Below are positions 1-9,753 of a stretch of 59,543 bases of DNA, piece by piece; the first letter of the stretch is position 1, and each line of letters opens with the position of its first letter. Made by a program: the position numbers and the translations under genes. The notes under the pieces are model-generated. The model saw nothing but the letters and a program-made list of their open reading frames with translations, was not told where the DNA came from and ran no database searches. This DNA is from Halobacillus locisalis (GTDB lineage Bacteria; Bacillota; Bacilli; Bacillales; Halobacillaceae): contig NZ_JACEFG010000006.1 of the NCBI RefSeq assembly GCF_013694105.1, forward strand, positions 1 to 59,543, in the 5' to 3' direction.

Positions 1-12
1 ACCTTATATGAT

Positions 13-129
13 GATGTGGTGGTGAAGGCGAAGAGGTCACACCTGTTCCCATGCCGAACACAGCAGTTAAGCTCTTCAGCGCCGATGGTAGTCGGGTTTA
101 CCCCCGTGAGAGTAGGACGCCGCCACGTC
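13..129 (+). rRNA. rrf: 5S ribosomal RNA
   Basis: The sequence carries the conserved Bacillus 5S core, including GAAGAGGTCACACC, CCGAACACAGCAGTTAAGC and GCGCCGATGGTAGTCGGG. The two ends (12-22 and 120-130) are complementary with G-U pairs and form helix I, which sets the approximate limits. It is the last gene of an rRNA operon whose 16S and 23S lie to the left of the window, and a strong terminator follows. No tRNA genes follow it. Confidence 0.97.
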
Positions 130-135
130 ATTTGA

Positions 136-175
136 AAAACCCCTTAGAAGATTCATTCTTCTAAGGGGTTTTTTC
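136..175 (+). terminator. Terminator of the left rRNA operon
   Basis: A perfect stem (136-150 paired with 158-172) with a short loop is followed by a T run, giving a classic intrinsic terminator directly after the 5S gene. Confidence 0.95.
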
Positions 176-325
176 GTGAAATGATTTCGCAAAATGAGTG
201 GAAGTCTTTGTTCTTTTGATTGGCTGTTTTGTTGAAGCGCTCTGAACGATTTCTAGTAAAAGATGAGAGTTTTATTCCTTCGTATTATTATAGTTCTCCC
301 TCATATAATGAAGTAGGGAGGAGGC

Positions 326-1015
326 ATGTCTTTGTTAGAGTATTTTGGTTCTCATACAAGTCTATATGCAGTGAGACTCGTTATAGCACTGGTGTTGTGT
401 GGGCTCATTGGTTTTGAAAGAGAAATCAAGAATCAGTCTGCTGGTTTTCGAACACACATTTTAGTAGGAGTGGGCGCATGTCTAATGATGCTATTATCAT
501 TATATGGATTTGAATCTTATATTGATGAGTACGACAATGTACGTTTTGACCCAGCCCGAATTCCATCGTATGTGATTAGTGGGATTGGTTTTCTAGGTGC
601 TGGAACAATCATGGTGCACGGGGTAACCATACGTGGATTAACAACAGCTGCATCAATATGGACGGTGGCGGGGATTGGTCTTGTAGTAGGGGCTGGTATG
701 TATGATATTGCGCTATTATCAACGGCCATCGTATTGCTTTCACTTATGTTCTTAAACAAGATTGAGAAAAGAAAAATGAAAGATTCAGGTAAGCAGAGGG
801 TAGAAATTATTGTAGCCTATAAAGATTCGATTCAAAACGTGTTGTCGACGTTGGATCAACCAGGAATTGTTTTACGTTCTTCGCAGATGAAAAAGGGAGA
901 GCCGATTCATACCATGCGATTTGTGATTGAAGTGAAAAGGAAGGTCCAAGTCAATGAATTAGTTGAAAAAATATGCAATCAAGACTCTGTACAAGAGGTG
1001 AAGTGTTCTTTTTAA
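326..1015 (+). CDS. MgtC/SapB family membrane protein
   Basis: This 229-residue protein belongs to the MgtC/SapB family of inner-membrane proteins. Family members are linked to Mg2+ limitation or acid survival, but their molecular activity is not settled. Residues 1 to about 150 hold several hydrophobic helices. The family signatures are visible: GLIGFERE with R near residue 33, SAGFRTH, and GIGFLGAGTI followed by RGLTTAASIW. The remaining 75 residues form a soluble, ACT-like tail. A GGGAGGAGG ribosome site sits just before the ATG. The gene stands alone between an rRNA operon and ctsR, where B. subtilis has no such gene, and a hairpin terminator overlaps its stop codon. The family call is firm; the physiological role is unknown. 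Confidence 0.88.
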   Translation: MSLLEYFGSHTSLYAVRLVIALVLCGLIGFEREIKNQSAGFRTHILVGVGACLMMLLSLYGFESYIDEYDNVRFDPARIPSYVISGIGFLGAGTIMVHGVTIRGLTTAASIWTVAGIGLVVGAGMYDIALLSTAIVLLSLMFLNKIEKRKMKDSGKQRVEIIVAYKDSIQNVLSTLDQPGIVLRSSQMKKGEPIHTMRFVIEVKRKVQVNELVEKICNQDSVQEVKCSF

Positions 1016-1046
1016 ACTACGCAAATTTATTGCGTAGTTTTTGTTT
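1014..1046 (+). terminator. Terminator after the mgtC-like gene
   Basis: An 11-bp perfect stem (1014-1024 with 1030-1040) encloses a 5-base loop and is followed by TTGTTTT. It begins inside the TAA stop codon. Confidence 0.85.
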
Positions 1047-1102
1047 TAATCGACCTCTCTTAAGGGAAACATGATAGATGTGTTGACGTACAAACAATTT
1101 AG

Positions 1103-1130
1103 TTGCGTGACAATTAAAAATGAGTATAAT
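1103..1130 (+). promoter_or_regulatory. SigA-type promoter of the ctsR operon
   Basis: TTGCGT (1103-1108), a 16-base spacer and TATAAT (1125-1130) form a vegetative-type promoter. The predicted start near 1137 falls at the CtsR repeats, so bound repressor would block initiation. Confidence 0.6.
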
Positions 1131-1138
1131 AAAATTAA

Positions 1139-1161
1139 AGTCAAAGATAGTCAAAGTCAAA
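1139..1161 (+). promoter_or_regulatory. CtsR operator, three heptads
   Basis: The CtsR box is a direct repeat of a GGTCAAA-like heptad with a 3-base gap. Here AGTCAAA (1139-1145) and AGTCAAA (1149-1155) are separated by GAT. A third copy (1155-1161) follows at once and shares one base with the second. The site lies between the -10 box and the ribosome site of ctsR, as expected for autorepression. Confidence 0.88.
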
Positions 1162-1176
1162 AAAGGGGGAGGGAAA

Positions 1177-1641
1177 ATGCGGAATATATCCGACGTCATA
1201 GAAGAATATCTAAAGAATATTCTGGATCGAAACCAAACCGAAAGCATTGAAATCAAACGTAGTGAGGTCGCTGATCAGTTTCAATGTGTACCTTCTCAAA
1301 TCAATTATGTGATTAAGACCCGCTTCACTGTGGAAAAAGGATATATAGTGGAAAGTAAGCGAGGTGGAGGAGGTTACATCCGTATTAGTCGTATTCAGCA
1401 TCTTTCACAGTCGGATATGATTGATGAGATCACTGACATTGTTCAGCCTCGTATTTCACAAACCGCTGCGGTTGATGTACTTGAACGATTAGTAGATAAC
1501 GAATTAGTGACGATGAGGGAAGCGAAACTCATTGAAAGTATGATAGGCAGAGAAGTTCTGGCATTTCCGCTCCCTTTAAGAGATGAAGTTCGTTCAAGGA
1601 TGATGACGGCCATGTTATTCACATTGAAATATAAAACGTAA
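1177..1641 (+). CDS. ctsR: Transcriptional repressor CtsR of class III stress genes
   Basis: CtsR is a dimeric winged-helix repressor of clp genes. It senses heat through a glycine-rich wing and is inactivated or degraded with the help of McsB and ClpC. The 154-residue product has the N-terminal DNA-binding domain starting ISDVIEEYLK, the wing ESKRGGGGYIRI near residue 60, and the helical C-terminal domain. The start chosen is the ATG at 1177, which follows a strong GGGGGAGGG ribosome site; an upstream in-frame ATG at 1120 precedes the transcription start and operator. It is the first gene of a four-gene operon and carries its own operator upstream. Length and sequence are normal for the family. 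Confidence 0.96.
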   Translation: MRNISDVIEEYLKNILDRNQTESIEIKRSEVADQFQCVPSQINYVIKTRFTVEKGYIVESKRGGGGYIRISRIQHLSQSDMIDEITDIVQPRISQTAAVDVLERLVDNELVTMREAKLIESMIGREVLAFPLPLRDEVRSRMMTAMLFTLKYKT

Positions 1642-1661
1642 GGTGGAAGGGGGAGAAAGGT

Positions 1662-2213
1662 ATGGAATGTCAAGAGTGCCATCAAAGGCAGGCAACAGTT
1701 CACTTAACACAAATCGTAAATGGGCAGAAAACGGAAATTCATGTTTGTGAGCAATGCGCCAAAGAAAAAGGGTATGTGAGTTATGGTGAGGAAAACTTCA
1801 CGTTGAATGATTTGTTGTCAGGGCTTTTCCATTCTGAGGGGCCTTCTCCGTTCAGTACCCACAATCAACAGGCACAGTCTTATCAGCAGGCCTCTCAATT
1901 AAAGTGTCCGACTTGTGGATTAACCTATCAAGAATTTGCGCGTATAGGTAAATTCGGTTGCGCCTCATGCTATAAAACATTTGATGATCGTATTAACCCG
2001 ATTTTAAGGCGAGTACACAGTGGAAATACGCGTCACGATGGCAAGATTCCGAAGCGCGAAGGAGGAAAACTCCACCTCAAGCGAGAAATAGATGAATACA
2101 AATCTAAGCTTAAAGAGTTAATCGAGCAGGAAGAGTTTGAGCAAGCGGCGAACTTTAGAGATAAGATCAGAACATTAGAAAGCCAACTTCATCAAGGAGA
2201 GGATGGTGAGTAA
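1662..2213 (+). CDS. mcsA: McsA, zinc-binding activator of McsB
   Basis: McsA binds McsB and stimulates its arginine kinase activity, and it helps control CtsR. The 183-residue protein shows two zinc modules. The first has Cys3/Cys6 with Cys29/Cys32; the second has Cys82/Cys85 with Cys100/Cys103. A UVR motif at the C-terminus (around 145-180, [17 protein letters not shown]) matches the family's interaction domain. A GGAAGGGGGAG ribosome site precedes the ATG. The stop codon lies 2 bases before the mcsB start, so the two genes are probably translationally coupled, in keeping with their complex formation. Confidence 0.95.
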   Translation: MECQECHQRQATVHLTQIVNGQKTEIHVCEQCAKEKGYVSYGEENFTLNDLLSGLFHSEGPSPFSTHNQQAQSYQQASQLKCPTCGLTYQEFARIGKFGCASCYKTFDDRINPILRRVHSGNTRHDGKIPKREGGKLHLKREIDEYKSKLKELIEQEEFEQAANFRDKIRTLESQLHQGEDGE

Positions 2214-2215
2214 TC

Positions 2216-3286
2216 ATGTCACTGCAACATTTCATGAATGAGGCAATCAGTCCTTGGATGAATCAAGAAGGCCCTGATAGCGATATTGTGATGAGTAGCC
2301 GGATCAGGTTGGCTCGTAACTTTTCTCACTATCCTTTTCCCCTGATTGCATCTGAGAAGACTCTAGAAGAAGTGATGACGTTTTTTGAAGAGACGTTCAA
2401 GCACAAAACGTTTAGGGATTATGCGGATTTTGAAGTCATTAAGATGAAAGATTTGCAGCCAATCGAAAAAAGGGTTTTAGTTGAAAAGCACTTGGTCAGT
2501 CCTCACTTAGCTGAAAAACCTGATCATTCGGGAACGTTGATTTCTCAAAATGAACAAGTTTCCATCATGATTAATGAAGAGGACCATATACGCATACAAT
2601 TATATTTCCCAGGCTTTCAATTAGATCGGGCTTTAGAACAGGCTTCTCAATTGGATGATTGGCTTGAAGAAAAGATTGATTATGCGTTTGATGAAAAGCG
2701 TGGATATTTGACGGCGTGTCCGACGAATGTCGGGACGGGGATGAGGGCGTCGGTGATGATGCATTTACCTGCCTTGTCTATGACTCATCAAATCAACCGT
2801 ATGACACCCGCAATTAACCAGTTAGGATTAGTAGTTCGTGGGATCTATGGCGAAGGTAGTGAGGCTGTAGGTAATATTTTTCAAATCTCGAATCAAATCA
2901 CGCTAGGCAAGTCCGAGCAGGATATCGTCGAAGACCTTCATAGTGTCGTAAAACAGTTGATCGACCAAGAACGAAGAGCAAGAGAGGCTTTAATCAATCG
3001 GTCAGGTATCCAGTTGGAAGATCGTATTTTTAGGTCGTATGGTGTTTTAAGAAACAGTCGTATCATAGAGTCTAAAGAGGCGGCTAAATGTTTATCGGAT
3101 CTAAGGTTAGGGATCGATCTTGGTCTGATTGATGATATACCTCAAACGATATTGAATGAGCTGATGATTTTAACTCAGCCTGGATTTTTGCAACAATATG
3201 CGAAAGCTACACTCAACCCAGAAGAACGAGATATTAGAAGAGCATCACTAATCAGAGAAAGACTTCAATTAGAGAATGAAGAATAA
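2216..3286 (+). CDS. mcsB: McsB, protein arginine kinase
   Basis: McsB phosphorylates arginine residues on misfolded proteins and on CtsR, tagging them for ClpC-ClpP. The 356-residue protein has the phosphagen-kinase catalytic fold. [10 protein letters not shown] near residue 27 binds nucleotide, and [12 protein letters not shown] (about 166-177) contains the active-site cysteine and the arginine-guanidinium region. Unlike creatine kinases it lacks the N-terminal substrate domain, as is normal for McsB. It sits between its activator gene mcsA and the unfoldase gene clpC in one operon. Length and motifs are typical. Confidence 0.96.
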   Translation: MSLQHFMNEAISPWMNQEGPDSDIVMSSRIRLARNFSHYPFPLIASEKTLEEVMTFFEETFKHKTFRDYADFEVIKMKDLQPIEKRVLVEKHLVSPHLAEKPDHSGTLISQNEQVSIMINEEDHIRIQLYFPGFQLDRALEQASQLDDWLEEKIDYAFDEKRGYLTACPTNVGTGMRASVMMHLPALSMTHQINRMTPAINQLGLVVRGIYGEGSEAVGNIFQISNQITLGKSEQDIVEDLHSVVKQLIDQERRAREALINRSGIQLEDRIFRSYGVLRNSRIIESKEAAKCLSDLRLGIDLGLIDDIPQTILNELMILTQPGFLQQYAKATLNPEERDIRRASLIRERLQLENEE

Positions 3287-3304
3287 TGTTAGGAGGGAAT
3301 GTCC

Positions 3305-5764
3305 ATGATGTTTGGGCGATTTACTGAAAGAGCACAAAAAGTACTGGCATTAGCACAAGAAGAAGCTGTTCGTTTAGGTCACAATAATATTGGGACTGAA
3401 CATATCTTATTAGGTCTTGTCAGTGAAGGTGAAGGGATTGCAGCGAAAGCTTTAACCGCACTAGGGCTTGAATCAGCGAAGATTCAACAAGAAGTGGAGA
3501 AGTTGATTGGAAAAGGGGATAAAGTATCCCAGACGATCCACTACACACCTCGTGCCAAAAAGGTGATTGAATTATCTATGGATGAAGCGCGTAAGTTAGG
3601 TCATTCATACGTCGGAACAGAACATATCCTTCTTGGTCTTATTCGTGAAGGCGAAGGTGTTGCCGCTCGTGTATTGAACAACTTAGGTGTGAGCCTTAAT
3701 AAGGCCCGTCAGCAAGTGTTGCAGCTCTTAGGGAACAATGAGTCTACTGGTGGGCAAAACCGTCGTGGTGGAGCCGCTGGAGGCCAAGCAACGAATGCTA
3801 ACACTCCTACTCTAGATTCCCTGGCTCGCGACTTAACAGCGATCGCCAAAGAGGGGAACATCGATCCGGTCATCGGACGTAGCAAAGAAATCGAACGTGT
3901 TATCCAAGTGTTGAGCCGTCGTACGAAGAATAACCCTGTACTTGTAGGTGAACCAGGTGTTGGTAAAACGGCGATTGCTGAAGGGTTAGCCCAACAAATC
4001 ATGAATAACGAAATCCCGGAAATTTTGAGAGATAAGCGTGTCATGACACTAGATATGGGGACAGTGGTTGCTGGAACTAAATACCGCGGTGAATTCGAAG
4101 ACCGCTTGAAGAAAGTGATGGAAGAGATTCGTCAGGCCGGCAATATCATTCTATTCATTGATGAGTTGCACACCTTGATTGGTGCAGGTGGTGCAGAAGG
4201 GGCGATTGATGCGTCCAACATTCTGAAGCCGTCTCTTGCTCGCGGGGAGTTGCAATGTATTGGTGCGACAACACTTGATGAATATCGTAAATATATCGAA
4301 AAGGATGCGGCTCTTGAGCGTCGTTTCCAACCGATCCAAGTAGATGAGCCGACGTTAGATGAATCGGTTCAAATTCTAAAAGGGTTGCGTGATCGCTATG
4401 AAGCTCACCACCGTGTAACGATTACAGATGATTCAATTGAATCTGCAGTTCGTTTCTCTGACCGCTATATCACAGACCGCTTCCTTCCGGATAAAGCGAT
4501 CGACTTGATTGATGAGGCGGCATCGAAAGTGCGCCTTCGTTCTTATACAGCTCCACCAAACTTGAAGGAGCTAGAACAGAAGCTTGAAGAAGTAAGAAAA
4601 GAAAAAGATGCTGCTGTTCAAAGTCAGGAATTTGAAAAGGCAGCCTCTCTAAGAGACAGCGAACAGCGTCTGCGAGACGAACTCGATCAAACGAAGGATG
4701 AGTGGAAAGAGAAGCAAGGACAAGAAGACTCTGAAGTGACGGTTGAAGATATCGCATCTGTCGTATCTACATGGACGGGTGTACCAGTATCTAAAATGAC
4801 CAAAGACGAAAGTGAGCGCCTGCTCGCTCTTGAAGAAACGCTGCACAACCGTGTCATCGGTCAAGAAGAGGCGGTCAAATCTATTTCTAAAGCCATTCGC
4901 CGTGCTCGTGCCGGTTTGAAAGATCCGAAGCGTCCTATTGGCTCCTTCATTTTCTTAGGACCTACTGGGGTTGGTAAAACAGAATTGGCTCGCGCGTTAG
5001 CTGAAAGCATGTTCGGTGAAGAAGATGCGATGATCCGTATCGATATGTCTGAGTATATGGAGAAACACAGCACCTCTCGTCTCGTCGGTTCACCACCAGG
5101 CTACGTCGGTTATGAAGAGGGTGGCCAGCTGACAGAGAAGGTGCGTAATAAACCTTATTCAGTTGTCCTGCTTGATGAAATTGAGAAAGCACATCCTGAA
5201 GTATTCAATATCTTGCTTCAAGTACTAGAAGACGGTCGTTTGACAGATTCAAAAGGTCGTGTCGTAGACTTCCGTAATACAGTCTTGATTATGACATCAA
5301 ACGTTGGTGCTCAAGAATTGAAATCAAACAAATATGTAGGGTTCTCCATGGGCGAATCTGGTCAAGATTATAAAGATATGAAATCAAAAGTGACAGATGA
5401 GCTGAAGAAAGCATTCCGCCCAGAGTTCTTGAACCGTATCGATGAAACGATTGTGTTCCACTCTCTAGAGAGAAAACACATGAAAAATATCGTAACACTG
5501 ATGGCCGATCAGTTAAGACAACGTCTTCAAGAACAGGAAATCGACTTTACCTTGTCTGATGCAGCGATTGAACACATCGCCGAACAAGGCTTCGACCCTG
5601 AATATGGAGCTCGACCACTACGTCGTTCCCTTCAAAAGAACGTAGAAGACTTGTTATCAGAAGAGTTGTTGAAAGAGAACATCTCGAAAGGTCAAAAAGT
5701 GAAAATTGACTTGAATGATAATAAAGAGTTTACGGTTCACACACAGCAAGAATCTACAAATTAA
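3305..5764 (+). CDS. clpC: ClpC, Hsp100 AAA+ unfoldase of the ClpCP protease
   Basis: ClpC is the ATP-driven unfoldase that feeds ClpP and binds arginine-phosphorylated substrates through its N-domain. The 819-residue product has a duplicated Clp N-domain (1 to about 145), AAA1 with Walker [10 protein letters not shown] from residue 215, a coiled-coil middle domain with a UVR-like stretch, and AAA2 with Walker [10 protein letters not shown] from residue 552. VGF near 680 (KYVGFSMG) fits the ClpP-docking loop. The ATG at 3305 is preferred over an in-frame ATG at 3299, because AGGAGGG at 3291 is only 2 bases from the latter. This is the last gene of the ctsR operon, and a terminator follows. 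Confidence 0.97.
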   Translation: MMFGRFTERAQKVLALAQEEAVRLGHNNIGTEHILLGLVSEGEGIAAKALTALGLESAKIQQEVEKLIGKGDKVSQTIHYTPRAKKVIELSMDEARKLGHSYVGTEHILLGLIREGEGVAARVLNNLGVSLNKARQQVLQLLGNNESTGGQNRRGGAAGGQATNANTPTLDSLARDLTAIAKEGNIDPVIGRSKEIERVIQVLSRRTKNNPVLVGEPGVGKTAIAEGLAQQIMNNEIPEILRDKRVMTLDMGTVVAGTKYRGEFEDRLKKVMEEIRQAGNIILFIDELHTLIGAGGAEGAIDASNILKPSLARGELQCIGATTLDEYRKYIEKDAALERRFQPIQVDEPTLDESVQILKGLRDRYEAHHRVTITDDSIESAVRFSDRYITDRFLPDKAIDLIDEAASKVRLRSYTAPPNLKELEQKLEEVRKEKDAAVQSQEFEKAASLRDSEQRLRDELDQTKDEWKEKQGQEDSEVTVEDIASVVSTWTGVPVSKMTKDESERLLALEETLHNRVIGQEEAVKSISKAIRRARAGLKDPKRPIGSFIFLGPTGVGKTELARALAESMFGEEDAMIRIDMSEYMEKHSTSRLVGSPPGYVGYEEGGQLTEKVRNKPYSVVLLDEIEKAHPEVFNILLQVLEDGRLTDSKGRVVDFRNTVLIMTSNVGAQELKSNKYVGFSMGESGQDYKDMKSKVTDELKKAFRPEFLNRIDETIVFHSLERKHMKNIVTLMADQLRQRLQEQEIDFTLSDAAIEHIAEQGFDPEYGARPLRRSLQKNVEDLLSEELLKENISKGQKVKIDLNDNKEFTVHTQQESTN

Positions 5765-5775
5765 GTGATAGAGAG

Positions 5776-5810
5776 AAATCGGAAGGTCTTGGCACCTTCC
5801 GATTTTTTTG
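5776..5810 (+). terminator. Terminator of the ctsR-clpC operon
   Basis: A 12-bp perfect stem (5776-5787 with 5794-5805) runs into an unbroken T tract. Confidence 0.95.
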
Positions 5811-5849
5811 TCATATAATGGCCTTTCTTGTACTCCCGTGGTCTTCTAG

Positions 5850-5879
5850 TTGCTTTTGGTAAGCGAAACTTAATACAAT
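5850..5879 (+). promoter_or_regulatory. Candidate promoter for radA-disA
   Basis: TTGCTT, an 18-base spacer and TACAAT lie between the clpC terminator and radA. A second A/T-rich candidate -10 (TATAAA at 5916) has no good -35 box. Either would serve radA-disA as a new transcription unit. Confidence 0.4.
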
Positions 5880-5945
5880 TGATATGGCTATGAAACTTTT
5901 TCACAAGCAATATCGTATAAAATATTAAATAGAGGAGCGATCATC

Positions 5946-7325
5946 TTGGCAAAAAGAAAAACTAAATTTGTTTGCCAGGAATGTGGATATGAAACACCTA
6001 AATGGATGGGGAAATGTCCAGGGTGTCATCAATGGAACACGTTAGTCGAAGAGGTTAGTATGACAGGCAACAACTCTAGGCATGTGTTCCAGACGAGTTC
6101 CACTTCCGCAACATCTAAACCTGAAAAAATCAATTCGATAAAATCCCAAAAAGAACCGAGACTTCCAACGGATATGCCAGAGTTCAACCGTGTCCTTGGT
6201 GGAGGTATTGTGGCGGGGTCCTTAGTTTTAATTGGCGGGGATCCGGGTATCGGGAAATCAACTTTACTTCTCCAAGTATCGGCTCAAATTGCCGATAAAA
6301 ATATGCCGGTCCTTTATATTTCTGGTGAGGAATCGGCAAGACAGACGAAGTTAAGGGCAGAGCGCTTAGCGATTACATCCGATGAACTATACGTCTTATC
6401 CGAAACGAATTTGCAGGATGTCGTCACCCATATCGAAAATGTGGATCCTAAATTTGTCGTGATCGACTCCATTCAGACCATCTATAAAGAAGATGTCCAG
6501 TCCGCGCCCGGAAGTGTGTCTCAAGTAAGAGAATGCACGAGTCATTTAATGAGAATTGCGAAAAGTAAAGGTATCCCTATTTTTATTGTAGGGCATGTTA
6601 CTAAAGAAGGATCCATTGCCGGACCACGTCTACTTGAGCATATGGTGGATGCTGTGCTTTATTTCGAAGGGGAAAGACACCATACGTTCAGAATCTTACG
6701 AAGTGTTAAGAACCGCTTCGGAAGCACACATGAAATGGGTATTTTTGAAATGAAAGAAGAGGGGTTGCGAGAAGTATTGAACCCTTCAGAGATTTTCTTA
6801 GAAGAACGATCGCAAGGAGCGGCAGGATCCATCGTCGTTGCATCCATGGAAGGGTCGAGGCCTGTTCTTGTTGAGATTCAAGCGTTGATTTCCCCGACCG
6901 CCTATGGCAATCCGAGACGTATGGCAACGGGTATTGATAATAGTCGTGTTCCTTTATTGATGGCGGTATTAGAGAAACGGGCAGGTCTTCTACTTCAGAA
7001 CCAAGATGCTTATGTTAAGGTGGCTGGCGGAGTTAAATTGGATGAACCGGCAATCGATTTAGCTGTAGCACTGAGTGTAGCCTCAAGCTTCCGAGATCGT
7101 TCATCCAAACCAGATGATGTCGTAGTCGGCGAGGTTGGTTTGACAGGCGAAGTCCGTCGTGTCGCGCGCATTGAACAGCGTGTACAGGAAGCGGCTAAGC
7201 TAGGGTTTAAGCGTGTAATTATTCCTAAGAAAAATATCGATGGATGGACACCACCTTCGGATATTGAAGTGATCGGAGTTAGTTCCGTACAAGAAGCGAT
7301 GAAGGTAACGTTAGGGGATGCTTAA
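5946..7325 (+). CDS. radA: RadA/Sms, DNA branch-migration ATPase
   Basis: RadA is a RecA-like, DnaB-related ATPase that extends D-loops during recombination and natural transformation. The 459-residue protein starts with a C4 zinc finger ([18 protein letters not shown], about 10-27). Walker [11 protein letters not shown] lies at 97-106, the RadA-specific KNRFG motif near 255, and a Lon-protease-like domain at the C-terminus. The start is a TTG after GAGGAG. The coding region ends exactly where disA begins, with no gap, suggesting coupling; in B. subtilis RadA and DisA also act together. Confidence 0.96.
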   Translation: MAKRKTKFVCQECGYETPKWMGKCPGCHQWNTLVEEVSMTGNNSRHVFQTSSTSATSKPEKINSIKSQKEPRLPTDMPEFNRVLGGGIVAGSLVLIGGDPGIGKSTLLLQVSAQIADKNMPVLYISGEESARQTKLRAERLAITSDELYVLSETNLQDVVTHIENVDPKFVVIDSIQTIYKEDVQSAPGSVSQVRECTSHLMRIAKSKGIPIFIVGHVTKEGSIAGPRLLEHMVDAVLYFEGERHHTFRILRSVKNRFGSTHEMGIFEMKEEGLREVLNPSEIFLEERSQGAAGSIVVASMEGSRPVLVEIQALISPTAYGNPRRMATGIDNSRVPLLMAVLEKRAGLLLQNQDAYVKVAGGVKLDEPAIDLAVALSVASSFRDRSSKPDDVVVGEVGLTGEVRRVARIEQRVQEAAKLGFKRVIIPKKNIDGWTPPSDIEVIGVSSVQEAMKVTLGDA

Positions 7326-8399
7326 ATGGAATGGCATGAAATGAAAGATCATGGAATCGGAGAAATATTGAAGTTTGTAGCACCCGGAACGCCCCTACGG
7401 GATGGTATTGATAACGTCCTTAGAGCAAACACGGGTGGACTCATTGTTCTCGGTCACGACGATGGCGTTCGGGAGCTTGTGGACGGTGGCTTTCATATCC
7501 AATCTGAATTCACCCCCGCTCACCTTTATGAATTAGCAAAAATGGATGGTGCCTTGATTTTGAACGGAGAAGGGTCGAAGATTTTGTATGCCAATGCTCA
7601 ATTGATGCCTGACCCAGACATTTTATCAACAGAGACGGGGATGCGTCACCGGACGGCTGAGCGTGTTGCGAAGCAAACGGGAACGTTGGTCATTGCGATC
7701 TCTCAACGAAGAAACGTGATCACTCTATACAAAGGGTCTTTGCGTTATTCATTAAAAGATATCGGTGTTATCCTAACGAAAGCGAACCAGGCGATTCAAA
7801 CGCTTGAGAAATACAAGAACGTGTTGAATCAAAGTACGACGAATCTTGGGGCTATGGAGTTTGAGGATATGGTTTCCTTCTCGGAGGTGGTCCAGGTTGT
7901 TCACCGAATTGAAATGGTGCTTCGTACGAAAACCGAGATCATCAATTACGTCAATGAACTAGGGACAGAAGGTCGTTTGATTCAACTGCAAATGACCGAG
8001 CTCGTCTCCAATATCGAGCAGGATGCTGCGCTTCTATTGAAAGACTATAGTAAGCGTCCGGATTATGAGCCGTATTATATTTTAAGAAAAATGCAAGAGG
8101 TGACGAATACGGAGTTACTATCCGATGAACAGATCTTGAAGTTGCTCGGCTATTCCCCGAACACGAAGATGGATGATCCGATTCATCCGAGGGGCTACCG
8201 TATTTTACATCGGATCCCGAGACTTCCTCCATTAATTATAGAGCATCTCGTTGGTCGTTTCGGTTCGCTTGAAGCATTGATTCAAGCCTCAACAAAGGAA
8301 TTGGTTGAAGTAGATGGTGTCGGTGAGATCCGTGCCAACAAGATAAAAGACGGGCTGGATCGCATCCAAGAACAATTATTTGTCGATCGCCACATATAG
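7326..8399 (+). CDS. disA: DisA, DNA-scanning diadenylate cyclase
   Basis: DisA forms an octamer, slides on DNA, and makes cyclic di-AMP from two ATP until it meets branched DNA. This 357-residue copy has the DAC domain (about 5-145) with the catalytic DGA motif in KMDGALIL and the GMRHRTAE nucleotide-binding motif. A helical linker follows, and the C-terminal helix-hairpin-helix DNA-binding domain includes [12 protein letters not shown]. All motifs needed for cyclase activity are present. It directly abuts radA. Cyclic di-AMP controls K+ and osmolyte balance in relatives, so it may matter for a salt-adapted host; that link is inference. Confidence 0.97.
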   Translation: MEWHEMKDHGIGEILKFVAPGTPLRDGIDNVLRANTGGLIVLGHDDGVRELVDGGFHIQSEFTPAHLYELAKMDGALILNGEGSKILYANAQLMPDPDILSTETGMRHRTAERVAKQTGTLVIAISQRRNVITLYKGSLRYSLKDIGVILTKANQAIQTLEKYKNVLNQSTTNLGAMEFEDMVSFSEVVQVVHRIEMVLRTKTEIINYVNELGTEGRLIQLQMTELVSNIEQDAALLLKDYSKRPDYEPYYILRKMQEVTNTELLSDEQILKLLGYSPNTKMDDPIHPRGYRILHRIPRLPPLIIEHLVGRFGSLEALIQASTKELVEVDGVGEIRANKIKDGLDRIQEQLFVDRHI

Positions 8400-8404
8400 G
8401 GCTA

Positions 8405-8434
8405 TTGACTTAAATAGAATAGTCGTGATATCAT
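8405..8434 (+). promoter_or_regulatory. Upstream promoter module for yacL
   Basis: TTGACT (8405-8410), an 18-base spacer and TATCAT (8429-8434) preceded by an extended TGA. It resembles the second module 43 bases downstream. Confidence 0.6.
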
Positions 8435-8447
8435 ATTTAGTTATCCT

Positions 8448-8476
8448 TTGACTTAAAATGGAAATTGTGATACTTT
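8448..8476 (+). promoter_or_regulatory. Downstream promoter module for yacL
   Basis: TTGACT (8448-8453), a 17-base spacer and TACTTT (8471-8476) preceded by an extended TGA. The pattern TTGACTTAAA followed by GTGATA is shared with the upstream module, so the two look like a duplication. Confidence 0.5.
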
Positions 8477-8552
8477 AGAATTCATCATTCATTTTTTATA
8501 CGATTAATGGTTATTCGGTTTGGTCATACTGTGAATGAGGAGGTGAAGAGAA

Positions 8553-9653
8553 GTGCTTAAACGTATTGTACAGTTGTTCATAGTCATAACCGGTGGGACA
8601 ATCGGTTACCTCTATTTACCTGAGCTGTTTTCAACTATGGGTCTTGATTGGCCAGCACTGATTCAGTCAGTCTTAGGAGCTGTTTTAGGAGCACTTATTT
8701 TATATTTATTGATGTTTTGGTTTATTGATTATATCGTTGATTTTCTTAGGTGGGTGGAAGATACACTTGTCCGGGCCCCTGCTGCTGATCTCTTATTCGG
8801 TAGTCTAGGTTTAATCGTCGGATTGATCATTGCGTATTTAATCAACATCCCTGTGCAGCAATTTGAGATCCCTGTCGTCAATCAGGTCGTCCCGATCATC
8901 ATTACGTTCTTCTTAGGGTACTTCGGCTTTCAAGTCGGCTTTAAGCGTAAAGATGAATTCTTAGGTATGGTGACCCGAAAAGAGAAAAGGAATGACGAAT
9001 CGGATCAACAAACGGAAGCCAATTCGGTAGATGCCTCACTGATACCAAAGGAAAAGATCCTGGATACAAGTGTGATCATCGATGGCCGAATTGCAGACAT
9101 CTGTGAAACACATTTCTTAGAAGGTACCGTGGTTATTCCGCAGTTTGTATTGGAAGAACTTCAGCACATCGCGGACTCTTCTGATGGTCTGAAGAGAAAT
9201 CGTGGACGTCGAGGTCTTGATATCTTAAACCGTCTTCAGAAAGATTTACCCGTCAACGTGGAAATCTACGAAGGTGATTTTGAAGATATTCAAGAGGTTG
9301 ATAGTAAGCTAGTGAAGCTAGCTAAAGTCATGGATGGCATTGTTGTGACGAATGACTTCAACTTGAATAAAGTGTGTGAGTTCCAAAATGTTCAAGTGTT
9401 GAACATCAACGATTTAGCGAATGCCGTCAAACCGGTCGTACTTCCTGGTGAAGAGATGAAGATCCAAGTCATAAAAGACGGAAAAGAACAGAACCAGGGT
9501 GTAGCCTACTTGGATGACGGAACGATGATCGTCGTAGAAGAAGGGAAGAACTACATCGGCAAGTCTATTGATGTCGTTGTCACTAGTGTTCTTCAAACGT
9601 CTGCAGGACGTATGATATTCGCGAAGCCAAAATCACTTGAAAAAGCCTTGTAA
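8553..9653 (+). CDS. yacL: Membrane-anchored PIN-TRAM domain protein (YacL family)
   Basis: This 366-residue protein has four hydrophobic segments in its first 130 residues, a charged linker, and a PIN nuclease-like domain starting at Asp171 ([15 protein letters not shown]). Further acidic PIN residues lie around 265 ([10 protein letters not shown]). A TRAM-type RNA-binding domain fills about 293-355. The arrangement suggests an RNA-cutting enzyme tethered to the membrane, but I know of no firmly assigned substrate. It starts with GTG after GAGGAGGTG. Two tandem promoters lie upstream and a hairpin terminator downstream, so it looks monocistronic. Confidence 0.93.
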   Translation: MLKRIVQLFIVITGGTIGYLYLPELFSTMGLDWPALIQSVLGAVLGALILYLLMFWFIDYIVDFLRWVEDTLVRAPAADLLFGSLGLIVGLIIAYLINIPVQQFEIPVVNQVVPIIITFFLGYFGFQVGFKRKDEFLGMVTRKEKRNDESDQQTEANSVDASLIPKEKILDTSVIIDGRIADICETHFLEGTVVIPQFVLEELQHIADSSDGLKRNRGRRGLDILNRLQKDLPVNVEIYEGDFEDIQEVDSKLVKLAKVMDGIVVTNDFNLNKVCEFQNVQVLNINDLANAVKPVVLPGEEMKIQVIKDGKEQNQGVAYLDDGTMIVVEEGKNYIGKSIDVVVTSVLQTSAGRMIFAKPKSLEKAL

Positions 9654-9678
9654 AAACGGTATAAACAAATAGAGACAA

Positions 9679-9718
9679 ACAAAAGTGATAACCGTTGTGT
9701 TATCGCTTTTGTTATTTT
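9679..9718 (+). terminator. Probable terminator after yacL
   Basis: A 14-bp stem with one G-U pair (9679-9692 with 9699-9712) is followed by a short T-rich tail (TATTTTC). Confidence 0.6.
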
Positions 9719-9753
9719 CGAGGGATATATGTTAGAACTTTAGGGTGGATGGA

